Shown: piece after piece, positions 39,821 through 52,993 of the stretch
Layout of the letters: the number at the start of each line of letters is the position of its first letter
Numbering within the stretch: position 1 is the first letter of the stretch
Origin: Hyaloperonospora brassicae
Lineage: Eukaryota > Oomycota > Peronosporomycetes > Peronosporales > Peronosporaceae
NCBI GenBank assembly: GCA_947650285.1
Contig: CANTFL010000981.1
Span: 37,760-101,759 of the forward strand
Direction: 5' to 3'
Length of the DNA stretch: 64,000 bases
The notes under the pieces: model-generated
The model's database searches: none
The model's input: the letters and a program-made list of their open reading frames with translations, nothing else
Told to the model about the DNA's origin: nothing
Program-made: the position numbers and the translations under genes

Positions 39821-42800
39821 CTTTCGTCGATTATCGGAGATTGGGTGTTATTTGTAAAATATGCGAGCGACTCATCTATAGTCGGAGGCTTCGGAGCATG
39901 GCTGTCGGTTGTTTAATATGCAAATATCTTGGTGTTTGTATAGTGATGACAAAAACAACATTGCTCTGTCTGACCGGATATGTCGGAGCGGTGGCTGTGA
40001 GAGCTTCACTTGTCAATATTATCTCTAATTGGTCCCAAATATTGCAATTGTTCGATTCGATTAGATGATAAAGGATTTGATATTATCACGCTTACCCTAT
40101 TGGTCAATAAGTATGATACTTAATTCAAGTGCAGTCGGATACTTTATGTTATTCATCCGCACATGTCACTGTTCCGACGAAAGCATCCGTTCGCTCTTTC
40201 TACTAGGGGCGTCTGGTTCTTTGTCTGACACGAACGGTTATGTCTGTTGCGTCGCTCTCTACAAAAAATGTAGTTGATCATCCGGCAACAATTCCGACCA
40301 CCGCATCTACTGACAGAGAATATAACGGAGTAAATGTACAAGCGACAGCACGTTTTTAGCACGTGTACATGCACTTGACCCATACAAAGGATATCAAATC
40401 GCGACTTGTTCCATCGAAAGGCTTCGTTGCGACATGTTCTGGCTCATCGATCGCGTTATCGTCTAATCGACACAGTGGTACTGCTTTCCAACTTATAGCC
40501 GCGCGATAAAGAACCTTCGCGGTGTCTATTTACCTCTGCATTGGGCGGATTCTACCATTGTAGGTAGGTGAAAACTCCGGGTATTTAGCTCAACACTGCA
40601 GCATCCACACACCTCGCGCGCTACCGCAGTGTCGTGCTGAGTATATATAGTCTCCTTCCGATTGACCTGAGAATACTACAGAAATATTTGACAATAATCC
40701 GTATTGATGGTACGCTTGTCTCCAAGATCCGAGATTGTTCCGACCTACGCTGCGTTCTTCATCACGGTTATTTTGCACTGGCATCGTTGCAGCACGTTTA
40801 AAGCGTGGTATGTTGAAACAGCCAGAATCGATCGTCTTGTTTTTAGATTGAACGCAAGATCTGTAGCAAGGTTGTCTACCAAACAGACGGAAAGCAACAT
40901 GCATGCTACAGATGATAGTTGTGTTCTTTCAACAGAACTAACAGGGCTGACAGCGTTTCTTTGCGCATTCGTGGTCATAAGAGAGCTCAAATCGTCGATA
41001 TGCCAAGGATGCTAGAGTATCGGTGTGGATGCGTCTAGCAAGTACTTGGCAAAACTACATACGACGTGCTTTAGCATAAATTGCTTCGATATTTATCAGT
41101 ACAGGCTAAAACAATTACAGTATTTCGAGCTGATATGAGCTGATGCACGCCCCAGTACGTTGTTATTATATTATGCTACACTTCGATTAATTTTTAGTTG
41201 ACAAAGAAAATGCGATGGATTTTGAGTTTGCTATTCTACTTCCTCGTCGTTACACTCGATTGATCGTCATCTCAGTCCCCGTACCAGACACGCACGCCTA
41301 TTGCTCGCAAATCATGGCGTGACACGCTCGTGCGTGTAGTGGCGACACGCGTAGACGCACCAGGTGCTCTTCTCGTAAAAGCTGCAATTATTTGTGCTAT
41401 ACAACGGCTGGGTATTCCATTCTCTAGAGAAGACTCACTCTGTGAAACAACGTGCTTAGATCGCCAAAACCATCGCGGTTCCAAAAATTTTACTTCTTAT
41501 CAAGGCACTGTTGGCCCTTCCCCCCGTAGTTTACTGCTTACACATTTTGTTTATGGACTATGTCTATGGCGTATGTGAAGACAAGAGGTCTGGACCCCGG
41601 GTACTATCCGAGATAACTGCATGCCGATTCAGTATAATTGGCTATCGATGTCTAGAATTCGAACGGAACTGATGCTTATGGCATCGACAGCAAATGGATA
41701 GTGGGCCGCTACTGTTACAGTTCGAAACTTACTTATTGGTGACTTCTTATCGGGCTCCAACAAGTCGATTCCGGCCTACATCATAGCTTGTTGGACTTAC
41801 GACAAGCGCCCTCAATATTATGCGACTATTGTCGACGAATTCCGAAATTGTTGATATTTCAGCGGCTCAACATGCCGGTCAAGGTGAGGTCGAAAACAGG
41901 TCTATTGGTGTGCCATCTCTTTACGTCGAGAGCCGGGTTCGATTATGATGACGAGGAAGTGTCACAAATTATACTCTCCTGGTAATTGATGGCACATACG
42001 TGCTAAGATAAGAGCTAAAGTAATGGCAATAAAACTTTTCGACCTCAAGCGGCTGGTGTACGCCACACCTAGGATATGTCATGGCTGAGGGATCGACTTG
42101 GGCAGGCTAATACCTTAAAAGAGCCTAATTTGCGAGGGGTAGACTTACCTTGGCGTACCATGTCTTCGGCGACTATTTAGAGCGGTATTGTCTTGTTTTC
42201 GCCTACGCGTGACATGGCTACCCAAACTATGGCGAAGCAACAGAATTTAAACCCTTTCGACTAGCCCTTTGATGCACAATTTCCTATCGCTAATATTTTG
42301 GGCACTTAAGCCGGGGTCGTTACGTTATGTGCGTAATCGACGAAGGTACACCTATCTCATGACTGGCTCGTCACTAGTAAACTTCAATCGTTTAAATATT
42401 TTGATACGGGCATGGATCTCGAAGTACATCAGTCTCGTCGATGTCAGCATGCGATATAGCTGCGTCTACAGCCAGTCTACACCTGTCCACTATGGCGCGA
42501 ACCCGGCGCCCGCCCGCATTGTACACATATGGCCTGGAGTTCGACGATGACGACCCACCCGCAGAAACTGAAACAGATTATCTCCCGGTGTCGCCATGCT
42601 AGAAAAACTATATTTTTCGGTGAACGTGTGGCTAAGACGGACTTTCACGTGTTTTTGTAAGGCACACCGTTGATCACCTGGATAGATATCCGATAAACAC
42701 GACCGTCCTTTTCGACCAACGCTCAGACGGTGTATCGTCTGAATAGAAACAGCTTTCCGCTCCGAAATTGGACTACGTAATATCGGTCTGCCCCGCACCT

Positions 42801-43337
42801 GATTGTGCGGAGACAGTTTCCTCCATGACAAGCCATATTTTTGGGCCTACCCTAGTGCGCGCCGCCACTGGACATATCTACTTGATCGGTGGCGATGGCT
42901 CGGGTCTTTCACAAGGACTGACTTAAACGTCTCGGTTTGGACCTGGTCATCCCTCAACATGCTGTGATATTGTTCGGCAATCTCTTGAATTAGGATCTTA
43001 GTCGTCAAAAGATCAGTCTGCGGTCTTCTTTGCAGCTCAAGAGACGTAGCGTTACGTCGTATCTACGACCCTTTAAGCCGTATGGGTCGATCGCCTCCGA
43101 TGCATGGACGACTCGTCCTTGGCACAGGAGTTACACCCATAGCCAAAGCCTAGAACCTGTATTGACGGCCGGTTAGACGATTCCATGGGTAAACATACCG
43201 GCCTGACATTGGGGAAGGCGGGCAACGCTTTTCACAAGAAAGGTTATCATTGACCGATGCTATCCTCTACTCCGATGAACCGCCGTCGCTGCACATGCTG
43301 CCTCTCAAACGGTGATCTGGAGTGCTGTACGTCCTAT
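39821..43337. other. Gene-poor, probably transposon-derived sequence
   Basis: No intact gene. Short open stretches on both strands (for example plus 41330-41578 and minus 42831-42490) show no clear domain. By position the last part could be the decayed upstream portion of the element that carries the RNase H fragment at 43338. Confidence 0.35.
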
Positions 43338-43545
43338 TTTTTGACGGGGATCTCGCAAAAATCTTGGTCTAGGAAGAGCTGGATCCACCATTGTGCAACT
43401 CCACATTGCGACGCACGCCACTTGCGTCATGTGGGTATCGAGCATGGCTTATGGTTTCGCTGATGCCACTAATAACGTTGCGGAATATAGGGGGCTTGTT
43501 CACGGCCTTCGACAGGCGAAAGCAGTATTGTTGACATCTTCATAT
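43338..43545 (+). pseudogene. Retroelement RNase H fragment
   Basis: A plus-frame segment reads GSRKNLGLGRAGSTIVQLH and then ATNNVAEYRGLVHGLRQAKA. The TNNxAEYxGLxxGL block is the signature of type I RNase H, here with an upstream degenerate D-G-G-S-R-x-N-x-G. The first Asp is disrupted by a stop, and the frame ends soon after, so this is a relic. Reverse transcriptase could not be recognised upstream. Confidence 0.6.
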
Positions 43546-45074
43546 AATTGGAGACATTGCTATAGTGCTTTCGCAATTACGAACTCTGCACCCTCCGTGA
43601 AATACGCACTTGGTGCTGTTATATCGAGAATCACACATCATCTTTGACGATATCGATTTAGCCAGCTGATGATATCATTATCGCGCATACAATATAACAA
43701 CGGACCTACTGTCGAATATCACTTTGAACACAGGAGCTTCTACTCAAGTGCATTGTCTCTCCAAGCTCGGTATTGTCTAGGAGACTTAAACTTTTTGCGA
43801 CAATGATGTCAACCACTGCATGAAGGCCTCTCACACCGAACAACATGTAATATCGGGCCCCGCGCTGTCACCGAGGACCCTGATCATTTCAAGACAAGCG
43901 TATGCTCGTAGACCATCTGCTTTTCGAGGCCTAGTGCTACCTAGTTCGTAAAGTAGTCTTCATTGTGGTAACTTAGTTGCCTAGCGACAAGATGTAGTAG
44001 GTCGTACCCGTACCTAAATATACATCACCTTCTCTCTTAATCGCTTACTCACTCACTTACTCAACAACTGGGTCTCCTATGTACCCGTTCTACCTCGGCT
44101 CAGGTGGTGCGCGTTGTAACATCTTGCTCTCGTGCAGAAGCAGGAGAAGAAGAGACGTAAAAATGGCGTGGAGGTAAACAATCCTGGCTCTCAGGGGCTG
44201 CTGACTTCCATTATACATCGTGTGGAAAATCTCTAGCGCTCATGCGTTGCAGCGTGATTTTGTTCACGAGAAGATTGGTACAGGAATAATCGGAATGTAT
44301 CGTTGACTTTGACGGCTAAAAGCTCCGCGATGCTAACAGCGTCTGGCCACTTGATCCACGAGCTAGAGAAGCATCTATAACACCGTTGCGGTCTCTTGCT
44401 GACGTCGAAATCGAAAGGGGTCATAGTCATACGTCGTAGATGTGCTTCGGAGACGTAAGCATACTCTTCCAACCCGCGAATGTCCAGATCGGCGACGGGT
44501 CGAGAAGAAGGTTCCGTCACTCAGTAGTGCATTACTTCGATTGATGGAGGAGCTCAATTGATGTTCTTCAAGTTTAGTAATTTTGGAATGAATGCAAGTG
44601 CTCATGCGAATATACCAGCGGCTTGTGAGCATGTTGGAAGGGTCGACAACGTCGTGAATTTGGTCATTTCTGCAAAGCAAGACTGCCGTGACAAAATTTG
44701 CGACGGCATCGGATCGGGCTGTCACTACGAAGGCATGGTTAAACAACTTCGACAATGGTGCAGAAGTCTGGTGTCGCCATAGCCGGCTTTATGCAAAGGC
44801 TGTGTGGCAACAAAACTCGTATGTATCTGATGACACGCAACTGGTCAAGTGCATGCCGCATTGAACCTTTGTGCTGGTTCAATCACGTCGTCTATCGGAT
44901 GGTCCGATTTGCTGCGATCTCAGCAGCACTTCAAATCGTATCAGCTTCGGGAGTAAAATTGTCATCGCCTAGCCCACGAGCGGATAAAAACCTTGCTTTG
45001 ATGACTTGACTGCTAATCTACAGCGATTGAGCGGCTTCATCATTCGAAAATCAGCAGCTGACTGCATCGGCGAA
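43546..45074. other. No recognisable gene
   Basis: Minus-strand open segments at 44755-44375 and 44520-44233 overlap in different frames (one contains NDQIHDVVDPSNML, the other DLDIRGLEEYAYVSEAHLRR) and could be parts of one decayed gene; not identified. Confidence 0.35.
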
Positions 45075-45480
45075 TGTAACGGGGTAGCCCGTTACATGAT
45101 ATTGCCATTATGAGAAATGATTTATAAAGAACATTATGCTAGATATTCGTTTAGAAATATTTCTTAATACAGTCATATTGTTGAGATGAACCAAGGATCT
45201 ACTCATTGGTTAATTTTGTGGGGATACCGACCCACTTATTGCTGCTAGACGCTCGCAATGGGTGGTAAGCAGACGTCATCATACGTTTAGTTAATTTTAT
45301 TAAAATTGAGTTAGGAAAAATCAGATAACATTAGATATTGTGCTAATTATATTAAATAACAGTTCTACTCTTCCTATTAACTAAGTCTTTTTTTAGTCGT
45401 TACCCTTCATCTGTTTAGTGTGTAGAGGTAGTAGGGCAATGACCTTTAATGTTATCAGTGAGAGTCAACTCCGTACTGGT
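45075..45480. mobile_element. Possible solo LTR or LTR fragment
   Basis: Begins with a 9-bp inverted repeat, TGTAACGGG then 4 bp then CCCGTTACA (45075-45096), and continues as AT-rich non-coding DNA. TG..CA-type ends with TGTAACGGGG also occur at 63862 beside a gypsy gag fragment in this window, which is why an LTR is suspected. No second copy, target duplication or clear end was found; the right boundary is a guess. Confidence 0.3.
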
Positions 45481-46465
45481 AGTCCAGGACGTAGATGTCG
45501 GTCCCTCGTCACAGTGAATGTATGTTTGATGTGATGTTCACGTCCGATACTACATTGCCAATTCGATGACAACAATGGTCTTCGTAGCACTTAAATATGT
45601 TCGAGGTGTCACGGATATTGATTTCAGGTTGGCCGGTTTGCATGAAGGCGCTGCTTGTGCAAGTATGGGCAGTTGCTCAAGACCAGGTCAAATATGTATA
45701 TTGGTGAATGTGAGTTGGACCTCAATGTTCTATCTTCTTGTGCAACGCTTTCCAGTGCAATCAGTAGTATATTTACCTTGTGGTTTGTGCATGTATGAGT
45801 CATCGAGCTGCTACGTACGTTGGCGATGGCAAAAAAGCATGCGTCAGCAATTCTGATACGTCTTTGAAGCGTATACTTGAGTCTTTCTAGGAGGACTCAC
45901 TGTGCATTTACAGACAATATTTGCGTGATGCAGCTCGAGTTTTTCGACGCGTTTGTCTACGTCACACGCAAGCGATCATTTGTTGGATACGATGGAAGCA
46001 GCACTGGTGCAATTTCTGCGCCTGGATGTTTTCACAATCTCCAATGAGACAGACCGTATGGAATTACGTCGGATGACTGTATTCGCCTCGTATGTGAAAG
46101 TCGTTTGCTATTGGAAGCTTCTACATTCGTGTCGTATGAATATCCGTATCTCTTCATTTGTCGTGTGTTCACGAAGAAGCTTGGTACATAAGCAGCTCGG
46201 TCGTATCTCGAAAGAAATTGACTGAAGCATCTCCGGCTGCACCGCATACCTTACATGATGACGGGTGGGCGTTTGATCCGGAAGCTATTTTTTCGCCAAT
46301 GGATGAACTGTCTTTTTATTGTACTTTGATTAGTAGACTGCGCTTTTACCACCGCGCAGTGTGTCACACGAAGATTCATATCAAAGTGTACATGAACTCA
46401 GAAGCGTGACGTTTCACTCTGTTCCGTTCAACGAGGTCGAGGGAGATAATAGACTAGAAAGCGTC
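45481..46465. other. No supported gene upstream of the duplicated GTPase segment
   Basis: Short open stretches at 45566-45856 and 45953-46225 (plus) are unrecognised. The segment does not resemble the DNA upstream of the matching part of the giant GTPase gene, so the duplication boundary is near 46466. Confidence 0.4.
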
Positions 46466-47526
46466 TCACAGGGACAACGTTTGCGATTGCTGGCTCTCGG
46501 TCCGCGGAAGGGGTATGGATGTCGGTGCGCTTTTTTTCTAGTGACATGCTTCTTCTTGTTTTGGATTTTGAAGGTCTTGGTTCATTCGAGAGGTCAGAAC
46601 AGGAGGACGTGTTTCTTTCTGTACTCAACGCTTCAGTATCGCAGCTCACGGTGTTTCGTATGGACAGTCGTTTCGACAAAGACGTCGATAGTCTGTTCTC
46701 TCGTTTCCAGAAGGGGGTGCAGCTACTCAAGAAGGAACCGAAACTTTTTCGAGGACTCCTTTACATGAGCGTCAAAGATGTGAATATGAATGACCGTCAA
46801 GGAGTTGTTGACGAGCTTTCTGTCAAGCTTGATCGAGTATTTGAGGCAAACAAAGCCCAGAACTTCTTGACTGAGATGTATGCCGGTCAGCTGGTGATCA
46901 ATTGCACACCACCATTTGGCACCACGGAGTACTATCAGAGCATGGAAAACGACGTGTTGAAAAGGCTGTGCCACATCGTAAGTCTATTGGATCAACCACT
47001 GGCGGGGTTTGCGACAGGAAAGACTTTTCTGGACTGCTTCCGATTGGTATTATCGAAGATCTCGATTTTGGACTGGACTAGTATGGAGAAGGACACGGAA
47101 CATCTGCTGATCGTAGACGCGAACGAAAAGTTACCAGGTATTCTTCGGACGGGTTGCTGCGTTGCCCACTCTTTGGTGGCAGATCCGTCGATTCCCTCCC
47201 ATTTGAAGGAAGATGTCGTGCGCGTCGGCACTCGCGAAAAGATTGTCATCTTTCTCGAGAATGTATGTCAAGCGTATCCGGAGCGTGCTTCAATGTGGCG
47301 AAGCTTGGGCGATGTGGTATCCTTGGACGATATCAACGACGAATCGCTTGATTTTGGATTCGACGTGACGATGCCTGGTGGCACGAAATGTGGCACTATT
47401 CACAAGGCGCTGGTGGTGCACTTTCATCGTTTCTCATCTCTCCGTGGAGTCGGAGGTGACACTTCCAAACTAGTCGTCGGAGACCAGCTCTCTTTTGACG
47501 CTTTTCTAGTATTCGCACTGCGCCGA
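46466..47526 (+). pseudogene. Partial second copy of the giant GTPase gene, left part
   Basis: Matches 28029-29089 of the giant gene almost base for base; I counted about 22 differences in roughly 1,060 bp. It starts just after the P-loop of the parent (parent residue about 1058), so the copy has the DFEGLG and SVKD region but no Walker A motif. The frame is open for about 335 codons up to the retrotransposon junction, where the sequence changes abruptly after CGCCGA. It is continued at 53295. With no start, no P-loop and an insertion it is treated as a pseudogene. Confidence 0.9.
47522..47526. repeat. Target site duplication GCCGA (left)
   Basis: The five bases GCCGA adjoin the left LTR and recur at 53295-53299 beside the right LTR. 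The parent gene has the sequence once (at about 29085-29089). Confidence 0.85.
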
Positions 47527-47828
47527 TCTAAGGAATATAAGTATGCAAGAAAAGTTAGACTATCTGTAGATTTAGAAAGAAGCTAAATTCATTCATTTGC
47601 ATATATTGATCAAGACACAGAAATCTGAGGGCTACATCACTCCATGAAAGAATTAAGTGGTCGTCAGGAAGAGCATACGTCACCTCAACCGCCCGAAAAA
47701 ACAGAAAAATCAGTAAGTAGGATGTATGGAGTGAGGCCATACATGGACTTTTGAGTGAAAAGGGGCTTCTCCCTAGCCAGCCGTAGTGTAGATAGCTTAA
47801 CGCCTATAAAAATGTCTCCATCTTTACA
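47527..47828 (+). repeat. 5' LTR of the retrotransposon
   Basis: 302 bp. Starts TCTAAGG where the other LTR starts TGTAAAG, so the terminal TG is mutated; ends TTTACA. Aligned with the right LTR, the central 245 bp differ at about 8 positions, with more differences in the first 25 and last 40 bp. Confidence 0.88.
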
Positions 47829-47830
47829 AC

Positions 47831-47842
47831 TGGTAGCGCTTG
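47831..47842 (+). promoter_or_regulatory. Primer-binding site, initiator tRNA-Met type
   Basis: TGGTAGCGC begins two bases after the 5' LTR; complementary to a CCA-ended initiator tRNA-Met 3' end. The match weakens after the ninth base. Confidence 0.6.
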
Positions 47843-48268
47843 TTGGTCTACTTGTCTTAGTCTTCTCCACCCACGTCGTTGATGTCTAGGAGGTCTTCTA
47901 TTTGGGGTTCTACTCTCCCGCTGTTGTGGTATTGTCTTCTCTGACAACCTCGCGCTGTCGCTGTACTAATTAAATCTCGTTGTATCGTTTCTAGATTTAC
48001 TGTAAGTATCATAGTCAAGTAGAGCCACTGAGCGTGTGTAAGTTCTGGCTCGGTCGTCAGGCTTATAGTCGATTTGACATTGTCAGGTCCCTAAAAACCT
48101 CCTTGCGTGGTTCCGCTAAACTTCTGAGACTTTTCAGTCAGTAGCCGTCAGGCAAACGAAATTGCGGTCCTGTCAGCCAACGTGCATGAGAAAGCGAAAA
48201 CGCGAACGTACTTTCCATATCGACTGTTTTAAGTCCTTCCTCTTTAGCGCTGGGTCTGAGGCTGCAAG

Positions 48269-48309
48269 TCGCGCTTAGAATCTGGACGAAGTGCAGATTC
48301 TAAGCGCGA
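48269..48309. repeat. Hairpin with perfect 16-bp arms inside the retrotransposon
   Basis: TCGCGCTTAGAATCTG, a 9-base loop, then its exact reverse complement. Located about 440 bp downstream of the 5' LTR in the presumed leader before gag. Confidence 0.85.
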
Positions 48310-51300
48310 CGAAAGCTGAACAAGAAAAACGTATACTTGCCTAAAGTAACGCCCCGTCTCGCCAACCCGCTCCGCGAAATCAACACTGAATCGTACTGAA
48401 GCTGACCGTACCCTGTGTATCGACCTTTGTTACGCTCTATGGGACTTATAGAAGAACCACATCATTCGAAAAGTAATTTAGAGTCAACCGGCTAAGCGAT
48501 AAATTAGCATTTTAGTGCCATTTATACTCGTCACGATGACCGATCCCATTTCGAAGCAAATTATGGACTGTGGTGCAAATACTGAAGCATCAACAGCAGA
48601 TTTTATCAACACTTATGAGTCCCCGTATTGAATCAGGCATTTAAGTAAACGGAATGAGACCCCCCGCCTACACTAGTCACTCAAAGAATCGGAACGGCTA
48701 TTCTACGTTCAAATAAAGCAGTAATTTATAAAACGAGGAACAAATTAATAAGACGAAACTACATCCGGACAACTCATCGCAACCCTTGCCAGTGGACTAC
48801 GCCGGCCAGCTGCTCTGTGGAAGTCAATCAATTGCGCCTACATTACCTCAGTCGTCCCTTTCTCTTGCAAACTGACCGTGAGGTTGTTCCGACCAACCTC
48901 TAACAGCGTCTACGTGCCGATTTGCATTTGATTAAGCAATCTACTTGCAGAAAATTGGCCGAATATGTCGCTCGCTTCCGTAAAGTTACGATGCAAATGA
49001 CCGAAACGAGTGAGGTAGATAAATGTATTTATTTCCAGCGCAGGGTACGTATTTATATTCAACAGGAAATAAGCTATCATTACTACACCATCCTGAGCCA
49101 GAAAATCTCGATAGCGATGGGTTATTATGATTCACACTCAGGCCAACGGAATGAAGTCCCAAGTTCAGATTGTCGTGCAGCTCAACCATTTTCGTATTGT
49201 TTGCCGGTGGATACTCACTCAGGGCCAATGGAGATCGACAATGATCGACCGATCCGCCCCCACGGGCGATTCTAATCCAATCAACAACGGCGATCGCAGT
49301 CATTTTCTCGCTACTTTAAAAGGCTAGGGCATATCATCGAGCAATGCTATTAACTACAGATCCGTAAAAATAAGCTCCACCCCACATGCGCCGCAAAAAC
49401 GTAAGTCAAGACCGCGATGCTGTTAATTTATCTGACGAAGCTGAATCGAAGGTTAGAGAAGTGTCTGGATTTTTTCATGAAGTAATTACACACATGTATG
49501 ACGAAGAGGCGGACAAGCTTCCAGTAAAGGAATCGATATTTATAACAGTAATTTGCGACTAGTAAACCGCACAGATACCTTTTGACTCGGAAGCAACGTG
49601 AAATGTGGTCAAACCGGGGTTTTTGAAGCGTGTCGTGTTTAAGAGGCAGTGCAAGACATGCGTTAAATGGCTTTAACACCTTCAAGCGAAAGGTCAATGA
49701 AGGCTTGGCTGATATTGGGTTTGCCGGACGTGTCTTTCATGATGTTAGAGTCCTAAGTGAAATAAGCACGATGTGTCTCTGGGTAAATGTTGGCTTACTG
49801 ATCACAATCCTATCATTATCTTGCGCACCCATGACGTCAAGTTATCATATTTTCAACTGTCAAAGACTGATATTCCGACTATTTCCTTTCCCGACTTCGA
49901 TCGCAAAAATTGTGGCGCAGGCTTTGAGGAATCAGAAGCTGCACCACGAAGCCTTCAGCTATCACGATTCCAAGAGTGTTGCATATCATGAAGGCTTGCT
50001 CGGAAGTTGTCCCGGAGAATCCTCCAGACGAGCTCCCACCTCATTGGCTTTTCGAGTTTGAGACGGCCATTGAAACGTATGCCGACCTGAGCACTAGGCC
50101 GCCATTCCTACTGTCAAATCTAGATCAAGAAGCACTCCGTTTGTTTGTTGAAGAAATTTTTGCGAAGGAATGGATAAATGGCTCTAAGTCTCCGTGGTTA
50201 TTTAGCGTTTTTGGCATTCCTAAAAAGGATTTATCGACTAACAACGCCTTGTCTCGTGCAGAATGAATTAGTTCGGGTAATGCGATAATTCCAATTCGGT
50301 GAGTAATTGATTATCGCCATGTCGATTACTAAACTGTTCTTCCGAATATTCTCCTCCCTCGCATCGACAATTTACGATCACATGCGAGGCATGATAAAGT
50401 TTATCGCCATCAACCTAGCGCAGGGTACCACCAGATGCGTTTCCATCCGAATACATAAAAGTACACGGCATTAATAATCTATAACGAAATATAATGGGGG
50501 TTCGCCGCGCCTATGGGTTTAGCCGGAAACCCTTTTTGATTCGCGATCGATGAGAATTCCGTTCGGAGAATAGCCTTTCCTTGTGGGCTAGTTGACCATC
50601 TGCGTTGTTTTACCTCTGTGGATAAGCATACCCAATATCTCGAGTTCCGTTTCCAAGTTCTTCACGCTGAAAAGCTGTTTGCTCACCGGGAAAAAGCAAG
50701 TTTGGATTACGTGAGGTGATTTCTAGGCCATACGATGTTTCATCACGGCCTTTTTGTCGACCAGGCCAAGCCATCCGCGACCGCAAATTGGTTTTACCAC
50801 ATTAATGTAGAGAAGCTGCAGAATTTTGTTGGCCTCGCCGGATATTATCACCGCTTCATCTTCCAATTCGCTCACATAGTTCTTTCCTAGAGTCGTCTCG
50901 TCAAGACGGATAGGCCAAGGACTTGGGGTGTTGACCATTACAATGCGTGCATACAACTTAAACAGGCATTGTAAAGTGATCCTGTACACAATCTAGTCCA
51001 TATTTCGCGGCCGGTTGTGCTGACTGCGGTCGCGCTGGCTACTTGTGTGGTGAGTTCGTGTCCAATTTTACGAGCAAATCTTTCCGATCGCGTTCAATTT
51101 GAACAAGTTCGGCGCTCATGAACGTTATTGGCTAGTGCACGAAAAAGAGCTTTTCACGATTATATTGGGCCTGGATAAGTGGAGATACTATCGCTGTATC
51201 CGGCACTTCGACATTTATGCCGTCACTAGTGCGTGTCCATGGTTGATGCATGATCTCATCATGTCACGGGCACCTTAAACGTCGGTGTCGATGCTCTCTC

Positions 51301-52993
51301 GCGCCTCCCTGTTGATGTGGATCCGCCTGTTGCTCAAGTGACATATCATTATTGTAATTCGTTTTGTACTTCTTGTGCTTCTCATTTTCGTCTGCCATCT
51401 TAGGCTTTATCTCTGCCAGGGTGAGCTCGTGAACCTGCTGTTCCGCTAATACACGCGCAATTTTACAGGTCGAGTTGTCATCGGACGCCAAACGTGATCT
51501 TTAATGAGATTAATACAATTGTTTCGAGCTCAGATCATTTTGGAGCGATACTGTACCCGAAAATAGCGACTGTGTCAAGGAGGGCGACCTCTTGTTTATC
51601 AAATTTGCCAACAAGGTCGAACGGCTGTGTTTCCTACTAAAAACCGGCTGCGTACTCGTACAGTCGAAGAGCACCACAATTTGACGATCGCAGCACACAC
51701 CGGAAATCGCCGCACGTTTCGAAGTACATCCCAATGGTACTACTGGAAGTCGATGCAACAAGAAATATGACTGTATGTTAAGTCATGCAAAAATCGTACC
51801 CGTTTAAAAAACACCAGTCTCCGTAATAACGGGCTTCGGATGCCAATTACGATTCAGTAAATTACTGGCTCAGTAGTAACGATGGACTTCATCTCAGAGC
51901 TTTTTACGTCGGAAGGGCTTGACGAAATAATGGCTGTCGTCGACAATATCCTCAAGCGCGCTCAACATACCGCTGCACCTACGTATGACGAAGTTAAGGT
52001 TGCAAACCAGTGTTTCGTCGACACGGTCGTACGTCACTACGAATTAGCTAAAGCCATAAGCAGTGGCCGATATGTCAAGCTTACGTCACACTTCTGAAAA
52101 TCACTGATGCGAATTATCAGAGTAATTATCAGTATGAGCACTGCTCATCGAGTCAAGCAGATGAACAAACAAAAAGGCAGAGCTTAGCCCTAGAAGGCGT
52201 TCTTCGATGCATGATAGTATGCCAATGTACAGACTTGGTTTATTGAGTAGGGACTATACAGTATGCCCATGCCACGTTAGTCAGTGCGTCTACGGGGTAC
52301 TCACCGTCCGAGATCGACACCGGACGTAAAGAACAAAAGGTGTGGGAGAAAGCATTATTTTCGCAAGCACAATATAAGGGTATAGTAAAGTATGTCAAAT
52401 CGTTTGCAGAAGACAAGCACACGATTATTTTGAAAGGTTTAAAAACTTGATCAGGTCTCATGAAACACAAGAAAGGTATTATGACCAAACCATTGCATTC
52501 ACTGAATTGTGTTCAACCAAGGACATATAGTCATGGCCGATGAAAGTCGCATATCATTAACGCACTTCGCATAGGATTCAGACATGAATCGAGAAAAGGT
52601 TGCTGCGAGCGAGATTGAGCCATGTAAGGTCATTCAAATGGTCAATAAAAACGCTGCCAAGTTGGAACTCCCACGATCGATGAGCCGAACGAATCCTACG
52701 TTAGTTGTTGACATGAAATCATGCTATTTCCCAACTCCCTACAAGTTTTATAGTTGACCTATACCCAAGGCGTTTTAGCTAGCCAGCGACGATCTTCAAA
52801 CCGCTTGCAAATTGTGGAGAAGTTGATTATAAGGTCAGTTCAATCGGCAGTTCGAATGTCTCAATCAGTGGCATGGTAAAGTCAACTACGAGGCAGCCTG
52901 GGAGAGTGAACGAGACATTCGCCCCATATGCATGTATAGAAGAGCTCGTAGCCAACCTCAAAAGCCAAAAACGACAGCTTAGGTCCGGTAATA

